Assembly: GCA_024364735.1 (NCBI GenBank)
Contig: JAGFNQ010001613.1
Location: 1-64,000, forward strand
Direction: 5' to 3'
DNA length: 64,000 bases
Source of the DNA: Boesenbergia rotunda
Lineage: Eukaryota; Streptophyta; Magnoliopsida; Zingiberales; Zingiberaceae
In this document: one piece after another, positions 1-11,636 of the stretch
Numbering within the stretch: the first letter of the stretch is position 1
Layout: every line of letters begins with the position of its first letter
Position numbers and translations under genes: made by a program
The notes under the pieces: model-generated
Told to the model about the DNA's origin: nothing
The model's database searches: none
Seen by the model: only the letters and a program-made list of their open reading frames with translations

Positions 1-3000
1 TCTCAGAACCCTTGCCTTTTAGAAATTCTCCAACCATTATGTCCTTGGCAAACAAGCTTGAGCCTCGCACGATAGTTATGGGAAAGCTAGGATAGTGCTA
101 GAATTTACCACCTCCTTTGCCTTCTCAACAAGTATCCCATTTCCAAGGTGACACTTCCACTCTGCTTTAGCTCCATCAACCCACTTCATAGGATGTGGGT
201 GACATGGGAGCAGAGGATGATGGAGATTTTGATTACTTTTCGGGTATATAAGAAAAGATGATTTGCATCACTGGATTAAACTTGTAGAGATGCTTCAAGA
301 CATTGCTTTCCCAATTCCATAATAGCAACTTAAGCCCCGGATGAGCCTTTGCCCAAGGTATTCCCTTGGCCATGAGCTTTTTCATTGAGGTCTGACAATC
401 AGGATTTACCCTCTCTTTCTTGGAACAAAATGGATGGAAGGAAAGGGCCAAGGGACAATGAAGGGAAGGGAAGGTAAGAGTCCAGAAATCATTATCCAAC
501 TATCATTAAAACTACTGCCTAATTTGGTTAGAAGTATTTATTTGAATATATATTTTTTTCAAATAAATTATTTTTAAAAAATAAAATTATCTTTTTTTTC
601 AAATTTATTTTTGATTTATAGTTTTTATATATTTAATAGACAAATATTTTAAGTTTAAGTTTCCTTGTTCCTTACCTCCAAGGAAACACTGAGAAAGGAA
701 ACTATCACACTTTCTTTCCCTCCAAGGAAATACAAACTAAAGCAATATTCTTCTATCCTTTCTCCATATGTGTTTTTTCTATAGCCGTTCCACTCCCTCA
801 TCCCTCCCTCATATGAAACATGGCCTTAGAGAGAACTCCTTTGCATGTGATAATAAGGAACAAAATTTCACTCAAAAAAAATATAATAGTAAGTTCTGTG
901 AGTATATTTTGGCAGGTTTAAATATTGAAAATGAAGCAGGAGATGCCAGAATGATAGATGCGTATTAAGGTTCACAGGTAGCGTAGGTACAATTACAGTA
1001 TGTACAATTACAAGAAAGAAGTTATAATAGGTACTATATAACATGTGTAATTTAGGAAAAACTTAAATTACTGAGAAATAGACATTAAAGGAAAATAAAT
1101 CTAAGGTAGCAATCATAAGAAAAGAAACAACAAAAATATTGTAAAATGAAAGAGAGAATGATAAATTATTTTCTGCAGCAAAAAAGAGGGTCCATGCTCA
1201 ATTAAAAATAAAAATAAAACTAGTTCAAAATACAATCTAAGAAATTGATTGTCTCCTCAAGAAACAAGCAATTAATTTGGATACATACATATATCTAGGA
1301 GTTTGCCAAATGATATTGAAAGGAGGAAAAAAAAACCTGTTGAATAAGATCCCTAAGCATGGCGGTCGATGGCAAGGAAGATTGCATAGCTTGTTGTTGC
1401 ATTCTATCACAAATATTTCCTCTACATCACAATTGCCCTAACATTATTATGTAAAATTTTCTCCCTTCTCCTTCCCTTATATTTTATATTTGTTCAGAAG
1501 TAGGCGATAATGGTTGGATAATTTGGAAGAAAATTTAATTAAAGTTCTTGCCTTAATTTTATAACGACAAAATACTTAATGAATTCCTAAAGTAGTAGGA
1601 AGAAAATGAAACATGAGACTGCCACGTTTGTAAAATATAGTCCTTACTTCCATTTACATACTTAATTCAAGGACTATAATGGTTAATCATAATTGGAACC
1701 ATAAGCAAAAGGAGTAAGAATATTGTCATCTAAGCTAATTAGTAATATTTTTTTTATATATTTTGTTTAAATTTCTTATTTCCTTAATACGCTTACGTTA
1801 TGTACTGGTTATAAACACTTGATTAAAAAGTAAAGAAAATTGTAGTAAGTTTGTATTCATTTCGACCAAGACATGTCTTAAACAATGTATACATGAAGTT
1901 GTCTTTCCATAATTAATTGCAGAATTCTACCAACCTTGAAGAATTAGTGAAACTGACCATTGAGCACATATGGAGCCAAATAAAAAGAAAATAATTTTCT
2001 ATGAAATAAATTATCCTTGAAGGGAAAATAAAAATAATAGAAAATACCAACAAGGAGGAAAGAATTAGCTTGCAAGAGAGTATAAAAGGAAAGAGCTTAT
2101 ATTATGAAATAAGTTTGAATATTGCAAATCAAGGTTTCTCTTCTATTAGAGTGCTATGATTTGGTCATCTTTTTTTTTGAATTAGTATAAACTTAAATTA
2201 TTTTTGAGTTCTGTAGGTACTAGGTACTTCGCCAACTTCAATTTATTTGATTTTCATATAATTAAACTTGTATTACTTGGTTGCCTTCATAATACAAAAG
2301 ACTAAATTTATAAGATATCATTTTTAAAGTTTTAATAATTTTTTTAGTCAACCATTAATTATCGTGCTAGCATGTGATACAAAGAAGGGAGTAGCAACAT
2401 TTGCTTCTGAAAGATTTCATCTCAAAGTATGTAAACCTAAAAGTTTCCTTAATGAAGCGTATCAAAACACACTTCAAGTCATCGTCTATGCTCAAACTCT
2501 GTATTTTTCTTGCAGATGTTACCTAATAGCTGCATATAATCAGTAAAATCATACTTGAAATCAAGGAAGTTGGCTCTTTAATCATTCTCATGGCCACAAA
2601 TTTATTTTTAAGTTGGGGATTTATGACCTTGATGTGAACTTATCTTTCATATATTGATAATGACAAATCATTAGGACTAATTTTGATTTGAGTGAGCTGT
2701 TAAATATTATGATGAAAATGAATAGAGCATGATCACTCAAATCAAACAAAGTAATATTGAAGCTCATCAATAATCAAAGCGTGAGAGCAAGAAATATTAA
2801 AGCTCAAGAATAATCAAAACGTGAAGAGTTCCATATGCAATGATTAATCAATAACATCATTTCTCTATCAAGGTTGCTCCAATGGATTTAGCCCTCTAGT
2901 CCAAGCCTTCCTGACCAATCCAATTGATCAGACTATTCTGAACTGAACTGGCATGTCAATGGATAGATGACAAAATGAATATAAGCCTATAAAACGAATT

Positions 3001-3800
3001 CAGCATAATATGATTCAACAGAATGATAACATCAAAGGCTAACAACAATAAGAATAGACATAAATGACAAAAGGCGGTATTAAGAGCACGATAAAATTAG
3101 AATTCAAATAAAAGAAATAAGTTGTTCAAGGATTTTTCATCCAGCCAAGTTTAACTGAATTCAACCCAACTCAACCATATGACACTCAACCCTGGTCTAA
3201 TCATCTGAACTAGGTCAAGTTAGAATATCAAACTAAACTCTAGATTGAATTTACCATTGTTGACAATCTATTCACTTGGGTTAAAATCCTGATAATCACT
3301 TCTATTCCATTTCTCTCTCCTAGAACCTCATTTAGCGTCCCTTCTTGCTTCTTGTCACTATGACATGCATATAGAGCATACATCAAGATTCTTCCTCAAA
3401 ACACAGCCATATATACAACTAAATGCATTTCACCTAGATCATTGTCACATCTCACACAAGTTCACTTGCACCATCAGACATCAACCAATTAATACGACAA
3501 AATATAGCCATAGGATCTTCTATCAGTCATTCACACTTCTGCTCCAAGACTGCCCCAATGCATTGAAAATAACAATGATCCAACGCCAAACAAGCACTAA
3601 AAATTGGGCATTTACAAGATATTTAAAATGCACTTGTCAGAAATGCCTTGCAATGAGATTTTAAGTCATCAGAACCTTGATGTGTGATGTCCATCACAAA
3701 TACTGGATCTTATTGAACCCTTATGTGACATTGCAGTTGCAAATTAGCAATCTCATCACAAATATAATGTTTTCTGAAAAAGAAAAAGATATTTCCAATG
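1..3800. other. AT-rich intergenic DNA, no assignable gene
   Basis: No open frame here has the length, composition or motifs of a real gene. The first 200 bases on the minus strand look faintly protein-like in two adjacent frames (a stop falls at about position 95), so an old decayed coding fragment running off the left edge is possible. I do not recognise it. The rest is AT-rich with poly-A and poly-T runs. Confidence 0.5.
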
Positions 3801-3805
3801 GCATT

Positions 3806-3980
3806 TGACATAATATAGTTTCATAAGGTTTGGAATTTAAATATAAGTTAATTTTTAACAAAACCAGTTATGATTCATTGTTTGATTTATTCGCCCAAGA
3901 TTGGTCCCTTAGAGGTGTATTCCACGTCTATCTTCTTTAGCCTCCTTGGTCAATATCCCAAATTATGTTGGTTCGTAACA
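3806..3980 (-). repeat. 3' LTR of the gypsy relic
   Basis: It matches 5752-5943 with many substitutions and small gaps. On the minus strand it starts TGTTACGAACC directly after a purine-rich tract at about 3981-3993. The outer end near 3806 is a guess from where similarity fades. Confidence 0.5.
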
Positions 3981-3984
3981 TATC

Positions 3985-4173
3985 CCACCCATCTACATTC
4001 AATACATTGTACTTGTCCTCAAGCATGAGGTTTGTTCCAATTTGATTCCTTAGTTTTTTGTTTTTTTGTACGAGTCTTTTGTGGGCGTTGATCCCTTGGT
4101 TCTCGAAATAGATAATCATTACCATTTGATGGATGTGTTTTCGCTTATGCCATAGAGATATTGATAGTGGCAT
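3985..4173 (-). pseudogene. Possible C-terminal end of gypsy pol
   Basis: A minus-strand open stretch ends just before the 3' LTR and contains a LEDK motif like the linker after integrase in plant gypsy polyproteins. Its place immediately 5' of the polypurine tract fits. The match is short, so this is tentative. Confidence 0.35.
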
Positions 4174-4289
4174 TATCGGATCACTTGTAACTTAACTAGT
4201 CTTGTTTTGTGAACTCTATGTCATTGTTTTGAAACTCAAGAGGACAACACCTAGTGTGATAATCCATACAGTTCATAGTACCATAATAA

Positions 4290-4429
4290 ATTTTATGAGG
4301 AAGATAAGGAAATCAACTATTATACCCTGCATCAGCTCCCCATTAGCAATCACAATATATTTTTACGAGGAAGATAAGAAAATCAACTATTATTCCCTTC
4401 ATTCATTCCCTGTTAGCAATCACAATTGA
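4290..4429. repeat. Tandem duplication, 70-bp unit, two copies
   Basis: The block containing GAGGAAGATAAG and ending TTAGCAATCACAAT occurs twice in a row with a 70-base period and a few substitutions. It lies inside the gypsy relic, between the gag and pol remnants. Confidence 0.75.
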
Positions 4430-4922
4430 TAATTTGAGCTCCTAGTCTCATGTTATCTTTAGTTGGTGATTAGTTATTCACTAGTAAACTTGTTTGTGGT
4501 TCCGAAGTTGATGAGAATCAAGCTAGGGTGAGACTTACAGACAAAACTTGGAATATTTGATCCTTGGGAACTCCCTGGATGACCATTAGTGAGTATTCAA
4601 AGGCTCTTTTGTCTCCCCGTCTTCTCCATCTATCATAAAAAATCATTTATACATACCCAATTGAAAATGATTCATTGCAATTGAAGAAGAGGCCCCTTGC
4701 AGATTGTTCAAAGATCACAATGTCAGTTAATCATTAAATGGTTGGTGGTGAGCTTTGATTATTGTTTGGTTGTGACTACTGAGGGATTTAAGCCTCCATT
4801 GTTGACTCATTTATCTACGTCAGTTGGGTCACACTGAATAGATTCTTTAGGTAATGTATCTTTATCTCTATCGACAAGGCTAAGTAGTCTGGAGGGAAAA
4901 AAAGAATACTCCTAGGTAGTTG

Positions 4923-5712
4923 TCAAGGATCCTGCACGAGCGAGAAGTTCTTGAATTCACATAAATACTCCTTGCCCAATTTGCATTTTCTCTCTGGAGA
5001 CTTAAAGTAGGTGTAACATAGTTCTTGAAAGTCATCCCATGATAAGGTGGGTAATCTCTTTTGGGCCATTAGAATGATCGACACCTTTTCTTCTTCCCTA
5101 CCCCTCCAATGTTGAAAATAGTGCTCCAAACCTAGATAACCAAGGAAGAGAGTCTTTAGCATCATCTTACCAGGGAAACTCAAACTTTGAAGGTTGTGGT
5201 GGTCTCCATCTGTATTGTCTCGTATAATGAGGAGCTCCAAAAAGGGATGATATGAAATCTTGTCCATTCAAGTGCATTACTCATATAGAGAGGATAGTTA
5301 GTGCCACGCCATCTTCTCTAATTGTCTTGAGGGTCGCTCATAGGGTCTTTATCTCCTTTGCTAGTGATGTGGCTGAAAAGCATATAACTTTCCTTGTTCC
5401 TCCTTTTCACGTGATCAATCAATGTCGGTTTTTGCTAGCTCCTTGATTGTTTGCTTGGGTGCATCAAAAGTGTTTTGAATTATCATCACCCATGGTTGAC
5501 TCTAATACTAATTTGGTATGGGCACATGTGAGGAATTGAGCCGACGAGGGAGCAACATTCAAGTGAAGTCGAAGATGGTTGAGTGACTCCACTTTTTTCC
5601 TCGGAGAGCCACCTTCTACAAGGGAAAGCAAGAACCAAGAAAGAAGGGAAAAGTCAGCAATAGACTCAATGTTGGAGAGAGTTGAACGATTACAAAGTGA
5701 AGGAGAGAACAA
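4923..5712 (-). pseudogene. Degenerate gypsy gag fragment
   Basis: Two minus-strand open pieces (5464-5712 and 4923-5267) and the stretch between them read like retrotransposon Gag. A KFEFPW-type start of the capsid fold is followed by a W/F-rich helix pattern (LPWLSRFGALFS) and the LSWDDFQELCYTYF segment that matches the usual Gag signature of a W-D/E-F motif plus aromatic residues. Stops and frame changes interrupt it. Family assignment rests on remembered Gag patterns, not on a search. Confidence 0.5.
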
Positions 5713-5751
5713 GAGAGAGTGTGGAAGAGGAAGATGATTTTATTACTAGTT

Positions 5752-5943
5752 TGATGTCATTACAATTAGTAATCCTTTTATGGACTCTCAATTTGACCTA
5801 TTCTAATAAGTTAATCAACTGATTTAATATTTGGTTATCCGTCATTTGATTTATTCTCCCCAGACTAATCTTTGGTTCAATGTCTATCTCCTTCAACCCC
5901 CTCTGGACTATCTCTCCCAAATTATACTATTCAGCTAGTAACA
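5752..5943 (-). repeat. 5' LTR of the gypsy relic
   Basis: This is the partner of the repeat at 3806-3980. The best shared stretches are a TTTGATTTATT block followed by a CCCAAATTAT block and a GTAACA end (plus-strand reading). The inner boundary near 5752 is approximate. Divergence is high, which points to an old insertion. Confidence 0.5.
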
Positions 5944-7580
5944 AAGACATCTCTGTGGATATTTTTCCAAGCACTATCCCCAAGGATACAAGACATTAGT
6001 TGGGGATTTAGGCGTGAAGATACAGCAAGAAACTAGGGCAAAAACAGAAAGGAAAAAAAAAACACTTTTACACATCACATGCAAATATTTCCTGTGCTAC
6101 TGCAGGATTGCTTCAGAAAGTTCCAACCCCCACCATGGTAGTGAATAAAGAAAGAAAAGAACATGGAGATTGGGTAGGTGAAGATGCACAGAGGTCAGTG
6201 ATTCTTTGACCGGCCTCTGTAATTTACTGCATCCTTCTCCTTCTGGAATTCTTCAAAACAGAATGAGTTAAGGAGCCCAAAAATACCCAACCAATATTTT
6301 CTCTCTTTTTATCAATGCACTTGCTCACGAATGAAGAAAAAAGAATTGTGAATTATTGTTAACATTTGTTTCCTCCATAAGAAATGAGGTGTGAGAGATA
6401 TTATTTCTTGTGCTACTGCTTAAAGTTGACTTCAAAATGGCGGTAGTATAGAACATTTGCTTGCCTTTGCATTTCTTATTCTATAGTAGATATGACTAAT
6501 CAGATTAGTGGAAAAGAATGTTAATTGCCATTCTTAAAATACTGATCTTCAAATGCTCCACTGAGTGGACGACTAAGATCATCATATTTAAAACTTATAT
6601 AGTTGAGATCAGATGGATATTTGATCAGATGAACATGAAAAAGATTTACAAAATATATTAAGAAAAAGAGAGCTTTGGAGGTCATAAAAACTTTAGTCTC
6701 ATAATCATATTTAGAAGATTGTTGAGGCATTCAACATAAAATCTAACATAAAACAAGTGTTGATGAATTAATATAATATAACCTCAGATGTCTTCTCAAA
6801 TTTAGCACATTATTTAATTTATTTTTTTTTAAACTAACTTAATGTCCATGACTCCTGTCAACAAAAAATGGGTGAATTCTCTAATTTGTGAATGTCATTA
6901 TAGAACTTATATAACTCAAACAACTCTATGTTACTACCTAGGCATGTTTTTTCCTCTTGGTCAGTCTTCATTCTACAATTTTGACATTTTTCTGGTTTTT
7001 TGCACGATGCTTGCAGTAGGGCATTCGACTCTAACACATTCTCTCTCTCTCTCTTTCTTATATAAGAGTAACTAGATGAAGTGATCATGCTATTAGCGTG
7101 GAACCATAATAAGAATCTCAAAATTGTAATATGACTAGATCAAGTATCTAATTCTCAAATTTTTTACCTACTAAATTTTACTAAGAGAAATGAACTACAT
7201 ACAATCACAAAATCAACCCAAACTTTCACGAATAAAAAATTTGAAGGGGTCATCGATCTCCATGTTCTTTGTCCTATGCATTTTAGCAGGTTCAAGTGAT
7301 AAGAATTAGAATTTGAAAATCAAATATATAACGTATAATCAAAACAAAATATTATCAGTGAAAATCATAATTCACTAGTACTGATTCCAGAATATTATCA
7401 AGATTTATAACTCCAATTGTTATGAAGAAAAAAGGAATCGAACTTACATCCATGGTCGACTTATTGCTAGGGTTCTTTTCCTTAAACGACTCCCTAAACT
7501 CTCCCCTACCAAAACCAATCAATCAGGAGATAAGCCAACAGATCATCACAGAAATGAAGAGAATTCCAAAACCGTAAACT
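5944..7580. other. Intergenic, no supported gene
   Basis: AT-rich sequence with a CT-rich microsatellite at about 7041-7056. A minus-strand open stretch at 6858-7121 has a C-x2-C pair but no recognisable family. It could hold exons of the candidate gene starting at 7969 (-), since splice-donor-like ATGGATGTAAGT and GTGAGT strings occur on the minus strand near 7447 and 7583. I cannot build a convincing spliced model. Confidence 0.35.
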
Positions 7581-7711
7581 CACATGGAAAAGAGAAGGCG
7601 TCGGGAGGCCTTTTCGACCTGTCCCAATCTGAAATCGCCCAGTCTAGTTCACATCCATAGCATCAAGAACATCAAAGGAATTTGAAGCAAAGGAGTATCC
7701 TTTTCTGCCTC

Positions 7712-7969
7712 CTACGACTTGATGAGGGTAAGGCATTTCTCCGGCAGGCAAGGATGCATCCAAGACTCGGAGCTGGCGCTGGCACTGCGTCCGTGCTCCC
7801 GCATCATGCCATCCATTATCTCCTCTGCTTGGACGTTGAAACGCCAACCGGCCATTGTTGTCGGGCAGAGAGTGAAAAGGGCACCTCGCTTGCCGAGTAG
7901 CGAGAGGAGACGGAGGGTTAGGGTGGTTTGCAGGGGCAGGGGCAGGGGAAAGGCGAAGGCAGCGGCCAT
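7712..7969 (-). CDS. Candidate small protein or first exon with plastid/mitochondrial-type N-terminus
   Basis: An 85-codon minus-strand ORF lies in a short GC-rich island within AT-rich DNA. The ATG has a strong context (CCATGGCC), and a TATA-like TTTATAATA sits about 45-50 bases upstream (plus 8010-8022). The N-terminus is rich in Ala, Leu, Pro, Arg and Thr and poor in acidic residues, as in organelle transit peptides. Residues 40-85 become mixed in charge (an AEEIMDGMM segment), like a mature domain. I do not recognise the family. Either this is a short protein ending at 7712 or the first exon of a gene running left. A possible donor GTGAGT near 7583 lies past the stop, so a frameshifted pseudogene is also possible. 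Confidence 0.35.
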   Translation of the reverse strand: MAAAFAFPLPLPLQTTLTLRLLSLLGKRGALFTLCPTTMAGWRFNVQAEEIMDGMMREHGRSASASSESWMHPCLPEKCLTLIKS

Positions 7970-8816
7970 GGAGAAACGGGAGGAGGTTAGATTCTGCCGA
8001 TAATCACGAATTGAATTATTATAAATACATTGGTATTCATTAATTAGTCTATAAAAAATAGTTAATTAATCCATATAAAAATAATAATCGATTTAATCTC
8101 TTTTATAAAAAATAATTTAATCGGTTTTTAAAATTCAAAATCAAAATCGAACCGTTTTAATCTAAATAATCCGATATCTTAAAAACAATAAACTTTTAAA
8201 TAAATTAAACTGAATTTCTGAATTAAATAAATTTGATTTGTTATTTCAGTTGAATCGTTTTATTCATCTCTAAATAATATTGTTAAAATGGATTTGACCT
8301 TGTTGCTTTTGTCTTAACTAAAAATTATCTCACATACGTGGAGTAAAAAAAAGATAAATATAGTTTTATTAAAATATTAATAATTTTTTTATGTATGCTA
8401 AATCACTACATTTTTGAACTTAATTAAAGTTGTAAATGTACTAACTACAATCTAGCTTTGTGTTGTTTAACCATATTTACCAAGGTAATCAAGCAATTCT
8501 AAAATAAATCAAATCCTTGAAAAGGAGTGTTCAAATTTGATTTGATTTTTTTTATGAGTTTGAACTTGATTGAGTTTAGTTTGAAGTTAGTTCATTTAGA
8601 TGTTGTTAAGTTCATAATTTGAACTTTGATTATTTAAAATTTTTATATTTTAAATTTGTTTAGTTACTGTATAAACTTGATATTATAAACTTGTTTATTT
8701 ATTTTGGAGAGTTTGTTTATTTATTTAGAAATTTGATAAGAATTTTATTAATAAATATAATTTACAAATGTTATCCCTTAATAGTCATCATGAATAATTT
8801 ATAAGTTTTTTTATTC

Positions 8817-8838
8817 ATATATATATATATATATATAT
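8817..8838. repeat. (AT)n microsatellite
   Basis: An uninterrupted run of eleven AT dinucleotides. Confidence 0.9.
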
Positions 8839-9467
8839 TCAAGTTTATTTATTTAATTAATTTTATATATATTAAATAAATATAAATTAAAAAAAGGATA
8901 GGTATTAGGTATATGATGGGGTAGAGTATACTGTTACTACAGAGATAATATACCTCCACTGTATGTGCTACATCCTATGAATTAAATAAAGATAAATAAA
9001 TTTTTATCAAACTAAATATTAGATTTACTCATGAATATTGATTTAGTAACTGTCTTGATTTATTTAGACATATTTAGTTATATTACACATCTATACCAGC
9101 CCTCACAAATTGACACAGATGGATCATGCAAAAGTATTGTTGTCAATAAATTTAGAATCGATCGATTCTCAACGGCCTCGAAATATCTTTGAGATTACTT
9201 TAACCTCTCTTTACTTGATTTATCTCCCTTTGCGGATAGTAGATGGTCACCTTGGAGGATTGCCGAGGTGACCATTTCACTCATTACACACCTACACCAT
9301 CCCCAATTGCCAAATGACATATTTACTCCTCCTCCTTAAATTTTCTCAAGGGTATTTTTGAAATTGCCCCTCTGATTTTATCAAATCTGTCGAGTTTTAT
9401 CAGTTTAATAAATTAAAAACAAAAAGGTCCGGCCAAACTGGTTCGGTAGTACTTCCGACCCTATTAG

Positions 9468-9489
9468 CAGATCGGGTCGACCCGATCTG
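9468..9489. other. 22-bp perfect palindrome in a GC-rich patch
   Basis: The sequence reads identically on both strands, centred on GTCGAC, with arms CAGATCGG and CCGATCTG. It is the only long GC-rich palindrome I noticed in this AT-rich flank. No function can be assigned. Confidence 0.85.
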
Positions 9490-11287
9490 GATTTGATAAC
9501 TATATATGCATGCTTCATATCGCACCTTCATATATTTACATCCCCCGTAGAGAAAGGATCGGACTGGCCTATAAATATATATCAAATGCCCGATCTCCGA
9601 CACACGTGACACATCAAGATCTCCTTGCCTAAAAACTCCTTCACGAGACGCATGGAATGGGTGATGCCGACCAAAGTTAAAGTCCTCATCAGTTACACGT
9701 CGCGAAAACGATAATTCAAACCTTAGACCTCACCACAACACGGTTGATCTGCCTCTCTCCGATATGTTCACACACACGAAACCATTCCCATGCGTGCTGG
9801 GACCAAATTAAGCATTCAGTATAGCCATCTTATTTGAAGGGCAGGCACATCTCACGCGTTAACGTATTCAAATTAACGTATTCAAATTAATAATCTTCGT
9901 GATTTGTCTCTTTGACCCTAAGATAAATTGATAAGAACGTTGAGACAAGTGAATTATTTTTTACCATCTTATTTGAAGGATAAATTGACAATACTTTACT
10001 CGTTCTAAGTCCTGCTCAAGATCTACTTAACCAACAGTTGATGATAGAGTTGTTGGATATTATTATCCTTATTAAATGTATTTATTTATAAGTTACTCAT
10101 ATAAATCATTACCTCAATGATCCTCCATTGTTTTGAAAGAAAAGTAAATCAAGAGGGATGGACATTCTGCCCCCTTGAAAATTGATCTTAGATCTATTGA
10201 TAATAACATCTTGTATAAATGTCAGCTCATGGAGGCATAATTTTAATCATTATTGATCTAATAACGGTTGTTTGTGATAATAATAGAGCTATCTAAAAAA
10301 ACAAATAGAGCTATTATGGAAACAAATTAATTAGATATTATGCAATAAAATGTATTATAAAACTTAGAAAACTAATATATTCAACATAAATATTTATTTT
10401 TTGGTTTAAAATTTTTATTTAATTAAAAATAGAAAATAGAAAATTCTTTTTTCTTTTAAGAATTAGATTTTAGTTGTGCATTTATCTCTTCAAAAAATAT
10501 AAAGGCATTTCCCTCATTTTTAATATATTTTTCTATTCTATATTTTAATATGGAGGTTTTTTATATCTCCTCTAACAACTAAAAAAAAGTATATTAATAT
10601 ATCTCTTCATATTTTTTTATTAAGGAAGGAAATTAAAATAAAAATGAGAAAAAATTTTCAAAATCAACAAGCTGAAATGGGATTAGCGAAATATCTGGAA
10701 GATTTGGAAGGTTCTTTTATTTTTCGACTTTTTTGTTGCATGTAGATTTTCAAAATGATGAAAAAGCATACATTACTTTCTTAATTTATCAAAGAACATA
10801 TTTAATTATGTACTTTTTGTCAATTTTATTCCTCTTAATAGCTTTTTCTTCTCTTTTGCATGCATATATGCATAACGTGGCCCCATAACATTTAAAATTA
10901 GCTAAGTGTTAATCATGTAGTGGGTTTGATATGGTTTATAGCAGGCTCACGTTGCCCTTAATATGCATTGATATCATGCCCAACGCGGGCTTGATATGTA
11001 TCGTATATCTAACCCACATTGAATTGATTCTTTCGATAATATTTAATACTTTTAGATAAATCTAAAAAAATAATAAACAATACTATTAGACTCCTTACAA
11101 CTCCAAAAATCTATAGGACTTGAAATAAAACCTAAAAATCTCAGATTGTAATCATTTCAAGTCCTATAAATTTATGAGATTTTAAGGAATTCAACGTGTT
11201 GTCTATTGTTTATTTCGATTTTTCTAAAGGTGTTAAAATATTAGTTAAAAAATAAACCAAACATGGATATGATCTAGTTCTATATCA

Positions 11288-11341
11288 GGCCAACACCATA
11301 TTAGGCCCGACTTAGGCTAACACCATATTAGGCCCGACTTG
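11288..11341. repeat. 27-bp tandem repeat, two copies
   Basis: The unit GGCTAACACCATATTAGGCC, plus seven further bases, occurs twice about 300 bases before the PCH2 start. Confidence 0.8.
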
Positions 11342-11636
11342 GGCCTGATATGTATACCTATTATTCATATTTTAATTAAATTTTAAATATTATGGGGCTC
11401 ATATTTTGCATGTAACCAGAAGGAAAAGAGAAGAGAAAAATGATTAAGTAAAGAAAGAAAAAAACTGATTTTGTGAAGAGGTGTAAAATAAAAAAAACAT
11501 AATTAAATGTGATCTTTGATAAATAAGAAGGTATTGTGATTTTTTGGAAAAAGTCGTTTATTTTTGAAGGATTCAAATTAGGGCTGTGCATTCGCCCGCC
11601 TTGCTCGACGACTTCTAACTGGCGACGAGCTCGGCG

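Larger units (their letters stand above)
3806..5943 (-). mobile_element. Old, internally deleted Ty3/gypsy-type LTR retrotransposon
   Basis: Two diverged direct repeats of about 175-190 bp flank a minus-strand interior that keeps a gag segment at its 5' side and what looks like the end of pol at its 3' side. Both repeats begin, on the minus strand, with TGTTAC. A purine tract (GATGGGTGGGATA) sits directly before the 3' repeat, where a polypurine tract belongs. The roughly 1.9 kb interior is far shorter than a full gypsy element, so protease, reverse transcriptase and most of integrase are missing. Many stops show it is long dead. The inner LTR edges and any target duplication are not resolved. 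Confidence 0.6.
8030..11590. other. Intergenic region upstream of PCH2
   Basis: AT-rich DNA with an (AT)n run (8817-8838), a GC-rich patch with a palindrome (9468-9489), a 14-bp repeat of TTAACGTATTCAAA at about 9860-9890 and a 27-bp tandem repeat (11288-11341). No convincing coding sequence is present. The PCH2 promoter should lie in the last few hundred bases, but I see no clear TATA box. Confidence 0.5.

Noticed and set aside
3365..3664. 99-codon plus-strand ORF
   Set aside because: Composition is that of AT-rich random DNA, with no motifs, promoter or exon partners.
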